Of a stretch of DNA of 17,996 nucleotides, positions 1 to 6,068 are shown piece after piece; within the stretch, counting starts at the first letter, position 1, and the number at the start of each line of letters is the position of its first letter. Source of the stretch: Bacteroidales bacterium UBA3684 (GTDB lineage Bacteria > Bacteroidota > Bacteroidia > Bacteroidales > P3). Location: the NCBI GenBank assembly GCA_002372855.1, contig DFIZ01000041.1:3223-21218 (forward strand), in the 5' to 3' direction. Both the position numbers and the translations under genes were made by a program. The notes below the pieces were generated by a model. The model was not told where the DNA came from. It ran no database searches and was given only the letters and a program-made list of their open reading frames with translations.

Positions 1-447
1 CGCCGTGCCGACCTCATCCCCAACCTGGTGGAAGTGGTCAAGGGCTATGCCTCGCATGAGAAGGAAACACTTGAGGGCGTCATCAATGCCCGCGCCAAGG
101 CCACACAGATCACGGTTGACCCGAACAATCTGACGCCCGAGAAGCTGCAGGAGTTCCAGGCTGCACAGGGCGAGCTGTCCCAGGCACTCGGCCGACTGAT
201 GGTGGTTCAGGAGCAGTACCCCGAGCTGAAGGCCAACGAGAACTTCAAGGACCTGCAAACACAGCTGGAGGGAACCGAGAACCGCATCAACGAGGAGCGC
301 AACAAGTTCAACGATGCCGCTCAGACCTACAACGTGAAGATTCGCAAGTTCCCCAACTCGCTGCTTGCCGGCATTTTCGGCTTCGACAAAATGGCGAAGT
401 TCGAGGCTGACGCAGACGCACAGAAGGCACCGGATGTTAAATTCTAA
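1..447 (+). CDS. lemA: LemA family protein, C-terminal 148 residues (5' end outside window)
   Basis: The reading frame is open from base 1, so the start and N-terminal membrane anchor lie upstream of the window. The visible part begins [16 protein letters not shown], the typical LemA helix that follows the membrane segment. It continues as a long, charged, almost all-helical region ([11 protein letters not shown], then ARAKA, then [17 protein letters not shown], then a [20 protein letters not shown] block) and ends with the family's FP.S..A..FGF.K...FEA pattern near the C-terminus. LemA proteins are usually about 185-200 residues, so roughly 40-50 are missing. They are anchored in the inner membrane, and their biochemical role is not established. 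The stop is 3 bases before purM, suggesting co-transcription. Codon use is strongly G-ending (13 GAG to 2 GAA for Glu; Lys mostly AAG), unlike most of the next two genes. Family assignment is firm; function is open. Confidence 0.93.
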   Translation, partial: RRADLIPNLVEVVKGYASHEKETLEGVINARAKATQITVDPNNLTPEKLQEFQAAQGELSQALGRLMVVQEQYPELKANENFKDLQTQLEGTENRINEERNKFNDAAQTYNVKIRKFPNSLLAGIFGFDKMAKFEADADAQKAPDVKF

Positions 448-450
448 AAT

Positions 451-1623
451 ATGACAGACAACCGTTACATGCAGCGTGGCGTCTCAGCCGCTAAGGAGGA
501 CGTGCACGCTGCCATCAAGAACATCGACAAGGGCATTTTCCCGCAGGCTTTCTGCAAGATTATCCCCGATATTCTGGGCGGCGACCCCGACTATTGCAAC
601 ATCATGCACGCCGACGGCGCCGGCACCAAATCATCCCTCGCCTACCTCTACTGGAAAGAGACCGGCGACATGAGCGTCTGGAAAGGCATCGCCATCGACG
701 CCGTAGTCATGAACCTCGACGACCTCCTGTGCGTGGGCGCAGTCGACAACATACTGCTCTCCTCCACCATCGGCCGCAACAAAAACCTCATCCCGGGCGA
801 AGTCATCAGCGCCGTCATCAACGGCACCGAAGAATTCCTGCAGCAAATGCGCGACCTCGGCATCGGCATCTACCTCACCGGAGGCGAAACCGCCGACGTG
901 GGCGACCTCGTGCGCACCATCATCGTCGACTCCACCGTCACCGCCCGCATGCGCCGCGCCGACATCATCGACAACGCCCACATCCACGCCGGCAACGTCA
1001 TCGTAGGCCTCGCCTCCTACGGCCAGGCCACCTACGAAGACAGCTACAACGGCGGCATGGGCAGCAACGGCCTCACCTCCGCACGCCACGACGTCTTCTC
1101 CAAACACTACGCCCAACACTTCCCCATGAGCTACGACCACAACCTCCCCGACGACGTAGTCTACTGCGGCAGCCGCCGCCTCACCGACCCCACCGAAGTG
1201 CCGGGAGTCGACGCCGGCAAAATGGTCCTCTCCCCCACCCGCACCTACGCGCCCGTCATCCGCCGCGTCCTCGACCAATACCGCCCACACATCAGCGGCA
1301 TGATCCACTGCAGCGGCGGCGCCCAAACCAAAGTGCTGCACTTCATCGACCACCTCCACGTGGTCAAAGACAACCTCTTCCCCATCCCCCCGCTCTTCCG
1401 CATGATCCACGACGAAAGCGCCACCGACTGGAAAGAAATGTACAAAGTATTCAACATGGGCCACCGCATGGAAATCTACACCGACGAAACCACCGCCCAA
1501 GGCATCATCGACATAGCCCGAAGCTTCAACATCGACGCCCAAATCATCGGCCACGTCGAGGCCGGCGACACCCCGCAAGTCACCGTCGCCACCGAGAACG
1601 GAACATTCATCTATAACAATTAA
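451..1623 (+). CDS. purM: Phosphoribosylformylglycinamidine cyclo-ligase (AIR synthase), Bacteroidota-type PurM
   Basis: This 390-residue protein should convert FGAM plus ATP to aminoimidazole ribonucleotide in cytoplasmic purine synthesis. PurM/AIRS-fold motifs appear in order: GVSAAKEDVH near residue 10, the nucleotide-binding DGAGTK at 55-60, MNLDDLLCVGA at 87-97, GGETAD at 144-149, GLASYGQAT at 186-194, GSNGLTSAR at 204-212, LSPTRTY at 260-266, CSGGAQTK at 287-294 and FNMGHRMEIY at 334-343. It is about 45 residues longer than the E. coli enzyme. DGAGTK and CSGGAQTK replace the more familiar DGVGTK and HITGGG, which I regard as usual for Bacteroidota PurM. Some databases label such proteins only 'AIR synthase related'. 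It starts 3 bases after lemA and lies 14 bases before the HIT gene. Codon preference changes inside the gene: all four Lys codons up to residue 36 are AAG and all ten from residue 60 onward are AAA. Confidence 0.9.
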   Translation: MTDNRYMQRGVSAAKEDVHAAIKNIDKGIFPQAFCKIIPDILGGDPDYCNIMHADGAGTKSSLAYLYWKETGDMSVWKGIAIDAVVMNLDDLLCVGAVDNILLSSTIGRNKNLIPGEVISAVINGTEEFLQQMRDLGIGIYLTGGETADVGDLVRTIIVDSTVTARMRRADIIDNAHIHAGNVIVGLASYGQATYEDSYNGGMGSNGLTSARHDVFSKHYAQHFPMSYDHNLPDDVVYCGSRRLTDPTEVPGVDAGKMVLSPTRTYAPVIRRVLDQYRPHISGMIHCSGGAQTKVLHFIDHLHVVKDNLFPIPPLFRMIHDESATDWKEMYKVFNMGHRMEIYTDETTAQGIIDIARSFNIDAQIIGHVEAGDTPQVTVATENGTFIYNN

Positions 1624-1637
1624 ACACACCCAAAACC

Positions 1638-2033
1638 ATGGCATCAATCTTCTCACGCATCGTAGCCGGCGAAATACCCTGCTACAAAGTTGCCGAAACC
1701 GACAACTGCCTGGCCTTCCTCGACGTCAACCCCGTAGTCAAAGGCCACGTCCTCTGCATCCCCAAAAAAGAGGTCGACTACATCTTCGACCTCGACGAAG
1801 ACCTCTACTGCGACCTCCAGCGCTTCGCCCACCGCGTAGCGCGAGGCCTCAAAAAGGCCTGCCCCTGCGTCAAAATAGGCGTCGCCGTGCTCGGACTCGA
1901 AGTGCCACACGCCCACATCCACCTTGTACCCATGCAGACCGAGGCCGACCTCAACTTCCACCACCACATCAAGATGGAACCCGACGAAATGAAAGCCCTG
2001 GCCCAACAAATCGCCCAGGCCATCGAACAGTAG
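1638..2033 (+). CDS. HIT family protein (histidine triad nucleotide-binding hydrolase, HINT-like)
   Basis: A complete 131-residue histidine-triad protein. It opens with ASIFSRIVAGEIPCYKV (compare the HINT-type FCKIVAGEIP) and continues with LAFLDVNPVVKGHVLCIPKK. The catalytic triad HAHIHLVP is at residues 91-98, with His91, His93 and His95 contributing the H-x-H-x-H pattern. HIT proteins of this branch hydrolyse nucleoside phosphoramidates or adenylated compounds in the cytoplasm; the exact substrate cannot be told. It lies 14 bases after purM and is followed 23 bases later by a strong terminator, so it is probably the last gene of the lemA-purM-HIT unit. It shares the AAA/GAA/C-ending codon style of the latter part of purM (Lys: 7 AAA, 2 AAG). 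Confidence 0.93.
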   Translation: MASIFSRIVAGEIPCYKVAETDNCLAFLDVNPVVKGHVLCIPKKEVDYIFDLDEDLYCDLQRFAHRVARGLKKACPCVKIGVAVLGLEVPHAHIHLVPMQTEADLNFHHHIKMEPDEMKALAQQIAQAIEQ

Positions 2034-2056
2034 CCCCCAACAACCGGCATCACCAC

Positions 2057-2090
2057 AGGGAGGCGGCACACACATGCCGCCTCCCTTTCT
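2057..2090 (+). terminator. Rho-independent terminator after the HIT gene
   Basis: A perfect 12-base inverted repeat: left arm agggaggcggca (2057-2068), loop cacaca (2069-2074), right arm tgccgcctccct (2075-2086), followed by tttct. The T-tract lies on the + strand side only, so it should end the lemA-purM-HIT transcript. Bases on its other side (caccac) are not T-rich on the - strand, so it is not a good terminator for the converging copA. The rest of the 232-base gap between the HIT gene and copA (2091-2265) holds nothing I can identify. Confidence 0.87.
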
Positions 2091-2265
2091 ATTCCCCCAC
2101 TGCAACTCCGATTCACAGCCGCCATCACTCCCCCACTTGGAGAACACTTATGCGGCCGGCCGTGGAAAAAACAACATCTTAATGCAAAACCTCAGCCCGC
2201 CGACGAGCGGACCGAGGCCGAGCCGACACCCGCACAGAAGGCTGGCGCGGCGGAACGGCGGCGGG

Positions 2266-4173
2266 CTATGCCCACTTCAACCTAAGACTGTTCAGCACCA
2301 CACTGACCGAGCTGAAAGCCATCAGCGCCGATGCCCACATGGGCGTAATCTGGAAATCGACAAAGGGCGTCAACGCCCCGGCGGCAAGGGGGATACATAT
2401 TACATTGTAGACAAAAGCCCAGAAGAGATTCTGCCGCACGGTGCGCACTATGCGCGACGAAAGCTGCATGGCCTCCGGTATGCGGCGCAGGTCGTCGCCC
2501 ATAAGGGTCACCTGGGCCACCTCCATGGCCACATCGGTGCCGCGGCCCATGGCAATGCTCACGTCGGCAGCGGCCAAGGCTTGCGAGTCGTTGATGCCGT
2601 CGCCCACCATGGCCACTACATGGCCCTGACGCTGAAGGCTGCGCACTTGGTCCTCCTTGTCCTGAGGAACCACCCGGCTGCGCCAATGGCGGATGCCGAC
2701 ACGGTCGGCCCAGAAACGCACGGCCTCGTCGCGGTCGCCACTCATCATGTAGACCTCCACCCCGCGGGCGCGGAGCTGGCCGACGGCCTCGCGCGCATGA
2801 GGCTTCAGACTTTCGCGCTGGTCAAAGGGCAGGTCGGCGGCAAGGTCGGCAAAGTCGACATCGGGGTTGGGCTTGGTGAGGGTGCCCGTCTTGTCGATAA
2901 CGAGGGCGTCGATGCGGTGCAACTGCTCAATGGCCGCGGCATCTTTGACTAAGATATTCTTCTGCGCGGCTTTGCCAATGCCAACCATCAGCGCAGTGGG
3001 CGTGGCAAGGCCCATGGCACAGGGACAGGCAATGACGAGAACCGAGACGGCCGAAAGGAGCGCTCGGGGCAACTGGCCTGCCCCGCCTATGGCCAGCCAC
3101 AGCACAAACGTGAGGAGCGAGACGGCAACCACTGCCGGGACAAAAACCAAAGCCACACGGTCGACTACTCGCTGAACAGGGGCCTTGGAGGCCTGCGCCT
3201 GCTGCACCATGCGGATGATGCCCGAAAGCACGGTCTGGTCGCCCACCGAACTGGCCCTCATCACGAATGTGCCGCGCTTTACGATGGTTCCGGCCAGTAC
3301 TTTGTCGCCCTTTTGCTTGGCCACGGCAAGGGGTTCGCCGCTGATCATCGACTCGTCTACGAAACCTTCGCCGCTGCGCAGCACCCCGTCGACAGGCACC
3401 TTGTCGCCGGCGCGGACTTCGAGAAGGTCGCGCGGGCGGATGGTGGCGACGGGAACTTCGGACAGCTCGCCATCTGTCACCAGCCGCGCCGTTTTGGGGG
3501 CAAGGCCCATCAGCGCACGGATGGCTGAGGCGGTGCTGCCTTTGGCCCGCTCCTCAAGCAATCGGCCTGTAAGTACGAAGGTGATAATCATGATAGAGGA
3601 GTCGAACCAGACGGTATTTTCAATGCCCCGGGGCGTCCAGACTCGGTCGCCCCAAATGGTGTTGAAAACGCTGAAGAGAAAAGATATGGCCGTGGACAGG
3701 GCTACCAGCGTGTCCATATTGGCACTGCGGTGCCTCAGTTGCGTCCACGCGGTTTCATAGAACTGGCGGCCACAATAGAACAATCCGGCCCCGGCAACAG
3801 CCATCAGCACGAGATTGCGCGGCAGGGGATTGCCCGCCGGATGCCACCACATGGAGAGGGCCATGACGACGACGGCAAAGATCCATGCGAGGAGGGCGCG
3901 CCGACGGAGGGAGAGGTAGGCTTTCCGCTCAATGTCATCGGGGTTGCGGTCGGACTCGATGACAAGGTCGTAGCCGATGGCGGCCACTTCGCGCTGCATA
4001 TCGGCAAGCGATATGAGCTGAGGGTCGTACTGGATAAGAGCAGAGCGTCCCGGCAAGGATACCGAGACGCTTTGTATGCCGTTGAGCGAGGCCAAACGGC
4101 GCTCGACATTGGCCGAACAGGCTGCACACATCATGCCGACAACGGGGACGGTGCATGTGGTGGGGGTATTCAT
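2266..4173 (-). CDS. copA: Cu+-type P1B-ATPase (CopA-like) lacking most of the nucleotide-binding domain
   Basis: A 635-residue heavy-metal P-type ATPase, presumably a Cu+ exporter in the inner membrane. In order: one heavy-metal-associated domain with GMMCAAC (Cys16, Cys19); eight predicted membrane segments; actuator motif MISGEP at 277-281 (SGE in place of TGE); CPC at 383-385; the phosphorylation motif DKTGTLT from Asp427; MSGD ending at Asp480; and VGDGINDS at 523-530. YN-x4-P (589-595) and MxxSS (618-622) in the last two membrane segments complete the P1B-1 copper signature. Only 53 residues separate Asp427 from Asp480, where CopA proteins usually have about 130-150. The N domain with its HP motif is absent, replaced by about 25 residues. 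The frame is uninterrupted. I chose the ATG at 4173 because it overlaps the copZ stop as ATGA; an in-frame ATG at 4194 would lie inside copZ. It is the last gene of greA-copZ-copA. Confidence 0.88.
   Translation of the reverse strand: MNTPTTCTVPVVGMMCAACSANVERRLASLNGIQSVSVSLPGRSALIQYDPQLISLADMQREVAAIGYDLVIESDRNPDDIERKAYLSLRRRALLAWIFAVVVMALSMWWHPAGNPLPRNLVLMAVAGAGLFYCGRQFYETAWTQLRHRSANMDTLVALSTAISFLFSVFNTIWGDRVWTPRGIENTVWFDSSIMIITFVLTGRLLEERAKGSTASAIRALMGLAPKTARLVTDGELSEVPVATIRPRDLLEVRAGDKVPVDGVLRSGEGFVDESMISGEPLAVAKQKGDKVLAGTIVKRGTFVMRASSVGDQTVLSGIIRMVQQAQASKAPVQRVVDRVALVFVPAVVAVSLLTFVLWLAIGGAGQLPRALLSAVSVLVIACPCAMGLATPTALMVGIGKAAQKNILVKDAAAIEQLHRIDALVIDKTGTLTKPNPDVDFADLAADLPFDQRESLKPHAREAVGQLRARGVEVYMMSGDRDEAVRFWADRVGIRHWRSRVVPQDKEDQVRSLQRQGHVVAMVGDGINDSQALAAADVSIAMGRGTDVAMEVAQVTLMGDDLRRIPEAMQLSSRIVRTVRQNLFWAFVYNVICIPLAAGALTPFVDFQITPMWASALMAFSSVSVVLNSLRLKWA
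4170..4173 (-). promoter_or_regulatory. ATGA stop-start overlap coupling copZ to copA translation
   Basis: On the - strand the copA ATG (4173-4171) and the copZ TGA (4172-4170) share bases as ATGA. This arrangement commonly allows a terminating ribosome to restart, which would keep chaperone and transporter production linked. It is also the main reason for choosing the copA start at 4173 rather than 4194. Confidence 0.6.
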
Positions 4174-4379
4174 ATCGTAAGTCCGTAGCCGCAATCTTCG
4201 GCTGCCTCCTGCAATTGAGAGGGTGTAACTTTGGTGGAATCATAAGTGACTTCGACCTGCTTGCGCTCGACCGAGGCTTGGGCGGAGGTCACACCGTCAA
4301 GACGGAGGAGCGCCTCTTCCAGCCGTTTTTTGCAGTTAGGGCAGGCCATACCATCGACAGGGAAAAGACGTGTTTGCAT
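4170..4379 (-). CDS. copZ: Small heavy-metal-associated domain protein, CopZ-like copper chaperone
   Basis: A 69-residue single-domain HMA protein. The metal site is GMACPNC (Cys13 and Cys16) in the first loop, followed by the usual LEEALLRLDGV helix, a VEVTYDSTKVTPSQL strand-helix and a C-terminal CGYGL. Such ferredoxin-fold chaperones carry Cu+ to CopA in the cytoplasm, and the adjacent copA supports that role. The frame extends upstream to 4466, but that would run through greA. The ATG at 4379 is 13 bases after the greA stop and places the first beta strand (QTRLFPVDGM) correctly. Its TGA overlaps the copA ATG. The gene name rests on family and context, since other metals bind similar domains. 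Confidence 0.87.
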   Translation of the reverse strand: MQTRLFPVDGMACPNCKKRLEEALLRLDGVTSAQASVERKQVEVTYDSTKVTPSQLQEAAEDCGYGLTI

Positions 4380-4392
4380 GATTGAGGCGGTA

Positions 4393-4866
4393 TTATCGTT
4401 CAATTGTAAGGATTTCGAACTGCATGGTGCCGGCCGGCACGACCACATCGACTGTCTCGCCCGCACGTTTGCCTAAAAAGGCTTGGGCAAAAGGCGAGGT
4501 GACGGAAATCTTGCCTTCCTTCAAACTGGCCTCGCTTTCGGGGACAATAGTATAGACCTGCTTGGCATTGTTCTTTATGTTGCGGATGGTTATCTTGGAG
4601 AGCAGGAGCACTTTGGAGGTGTCTATCTTCGACTCGTCGAGCAGACGGGCATTGGCAACAAGATCTTGTAGTTTGGAGATACGGGCTTCGAGGTGGCCTT
4701 GCGCTTCTTTGGCGGCGTCGTATTCGGCATTCTCGGAGAGGTCGCCTTTGTCGCGGGCCTCGGCGATGGCTGCCGAAGCGGCGGGACGCTCCACGGCGAT
4801 GAGGTGGCGGAGCTCGTCCTTGAGCTTCTGCAGGCCTTCTTCACTGTAATATTTGATTTCTGACAT
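4393..4866 (-). CDS. greA: Transcription elongation factor GreA
   Basis: A 157-residue GreA, which rescues backtracked RNA polymerase by stimulating cleavage of the transcript's 3' end. The N-terminal coiled coil carries the signature GDLSENAEYDAAKE at 41-54; Asp42 and Glu45 correspond to the acidic tip inserted into the polymerase secondary channel. The C-terminal FKBP-like domain shows ISVTSPFAQAFLGKRAGE (120-137) and ends MQFEILTIER. The ATG at 4866 gives the standard start (MSEIKYYSEEG); the frame runs open to 4932, but that stretch crosses the terminator hairpin and does not look like GreA. It is 13 bases upstream of copZ with no terminator between, so it probably shares a transcript with copZ-copA. 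Only 35 bases separate its start from the preceding terminator hairpin, leaving little room for a promoter. Confidence 0.95.
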   Translation of the reverse strand: MSEIKYYSEEGLQKLKDELRHLIAVERPAASAAIAEARDKGDLSENAEYDAAKEAQGHLEARISKLQDLVANARLLDESKIDTSKVLLLSKITIRNIKNNAKQVYTIVPESEASLKEGKISVTSPFAQAFLGKRAGETVDVVVPAGTMQFEILTIER

Positions 4867-4894
4867 GATCGATAGTGGTTTTTTATTGGGTTTT

Positions 4895-4927
4895 AAAAAG
4901 TGGGAAAGGCTTTTGCAAGCCTTTCCC
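4895..4927 (-). terminator. Rho-independent terminator after the PorV-like gene
   Basis: An 11-base perfect inverted repeat: gggaaaggctt (4902-4912), loop ttgc (4913-4916), aagcctttccc (4917-4927). Read on the - strand it is followed by ACTTTTTAAAA, giving a U-run, and it lies 30 bases after the stop of the PorV-like gene. It should end the long envelope-gene transcript that comes from secDF or the genes just after it. Confidence 0.85.
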
Positions 4928-4957
4928 AACAAGGATTGATGTGTCTTTGCTCAGGCG

Positions 4958-6034
4958 TTAGAAACGGAAGCTGGCTCCGATCGAGTGGGTGCCCTTGAGG
5001 GGGTCGGCCGACTGATAGGAGTAGTCGATGGTGAGGCCTGTCTTGCTGTCGGAGTCCTTCTTGTGGAGGGGCACGTCGACCGAGGCACCGGCGCAGATGC
5101 CATTCCTGGCAGTGGCGGCGTCGTTGGTCCAGAGGCCGGGCTGCATGACGTAGCCGGCGCGGAGCTGGACCATGTTGAGCAGGCTGTACTCAAGACCGAC
5201 GGTGTAGTTGTCGCGCAGGAAGGCGTTGGAGGTGAAGGAGGCGGCGAGGGTGAGTCGCTGGTCCCACTTGTCGATCAGGAAGTCGTAGGAGATACCGATG
5301 TTGAGGCAGGTGGGAAGCTCCATCTCGGCCGAACGGGTCTCGACGGTGAAGTTGTTGCCGGCATTGTTGACCATTTGGAGGGAGAGGCCGGAGCCTCCGT
5401 AGCTCATGGAGGGACCCCAGTTCTTGAGGGAGATACCGAACTTGAGCTGGTCGAACTCGCCGGTGACGTACTGGATACCGGCGTCGATGCCGAAGCCGGT
5501 GGCCGAGACGTTGTCGGTGCTTTCGGTGATCAGTTTGACGACAGCGCCGCCGTGGATGCTACGGGTGAAGCTGTGGGCATAGGCCACGTTGATGTTCATG
5601 TAGCTGGGCGAGAAGGTGCCGTTGAGGCCTGCCTCGGGGCTGGAATAGGTGGTGACATCGATGTCGCCAAAGCCCATGGACATGACGTAGACACCGAGAA
5701 CGCCGGCGTCGAAGACGCGGATGCCAAGACCGAAGGCGTTGATGGTTGCGCCACTGGAGAGGCCGCTGCGACCACCATAGAGCAAGGTGTTGGAATAGGC
5801 CACTTCGACACCATCGACGAAGGCAAGACCGGCGGCGTTGTTGAACAGGGCGTCGAGGCCACGGACGTTGGCGATGTTGACGCCACCCCAACCGGTGCTG
5901 CGGGTCCAGGGATTGACAAGCAATTCAGAGGCGCCCGCTGTGCCACGACGTTCATCGTTGCCAGCCTGGGCTGACGGGGCGGAAAGCGCCGTGAGAATCA
6001 CAACTACAGCAAATATTCTTAATATTCTTTTCAT
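4958..6034 (-). CDS. PorV/PorQ-family outer-membrane beta-barrel protein (T9SS-associated)
   Basis: A complete 358-residue protein. A signal peptide (MKRILRIFAVVVILTALSAP, cleavage probably after AQA at 22-24) is followed by the family's N-terminal signature: GTAGASELLVNPWTRSTGWG at 31-50, then ANVRGLDALFNNAAGLA at 55-71. The last matches the PorV pattern of an NPAGLA-like turn after a short helix. The remainder alternates short amphipathic strands and ends GASFRF, with the C-terminal Phe of outer-membrane barrels. PorV is the barrel that takes type IX cargo from the translocon to the attachment complex; PorQ-like relatives are less defined. This copy lies 34 bases after the giant secreted protein gene and just before a terminator, so it may serve that protein specifically. 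Family membership is quite sure. Whether it is the housekeeping PorV or a specialised paralog cannot be decided here. Confidence 0.8.
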   Translation of the reverse strand: MKRILRIFAVVVILTALSAPSAQAGNDERRGTAGASELLVNPWTRSTGWGGVNIANVRGLDALFNNAAGLAFVDGVEVAYSNTLLYGGRSGLSSGATINAFGLGIRVFDAGVLGVYVMSMGFGDIDVTTYSSPEAGLNGTFSPSYMNINVAYAHSFTRSIHGGAVVKLITESTDNVSATGFGIDAGIQYVTGEFDQLKFGISLKNWGPSMSYGGSGLSLQMVNNAGNNFTVETRSAEMELPTCLNIGISYDFLIDKWDQRLTLAASFTSNAFLRDNYTVGLEYSLLNMVQLRAGYVMQPGLWTNDAATARNGICAGASVDVPLHKKDSDSKTGLTIDYSYQSADPLKGTHSIGASFRF

Positions 6035-6068
6035 CTCTGTATTAATGTTTAGTTGTTATCAAACTGTG

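Noticed and set aside
631..1656. - strand open frame opposite purM
   Set aside because: Low-complexity Val/Asp/Gly/Ala product, codon-aligned with purM, which carries all AIR synthase motifs.
2194..2267. Possible terminator for copA: agcccgccg (2194-2202) pairs with cggcgggct (2259-2267)
   Set aside because: The loop is 56 bases and the following - strand run is only GAGGTTTTGC, so it is too weak to call as an intrinsic terminator. It may still add to mRNA 3' structure.
4174..4194. Upstream start for copA adding seven residues (MRLRTYD)
   Set aside because: It would lie within copZ. The ATG at 4173 overlaps the copZ stop as ATGA and leads straight into the metal-binding domain.
4867..4932. 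Longer GreA N-terminus from the ATG at 4932
   Set aside because: It would translate through the terminator hairpin, and the extra residues do not resemble GreA. MSEIKYYSEEG at 4866 is the expected start.
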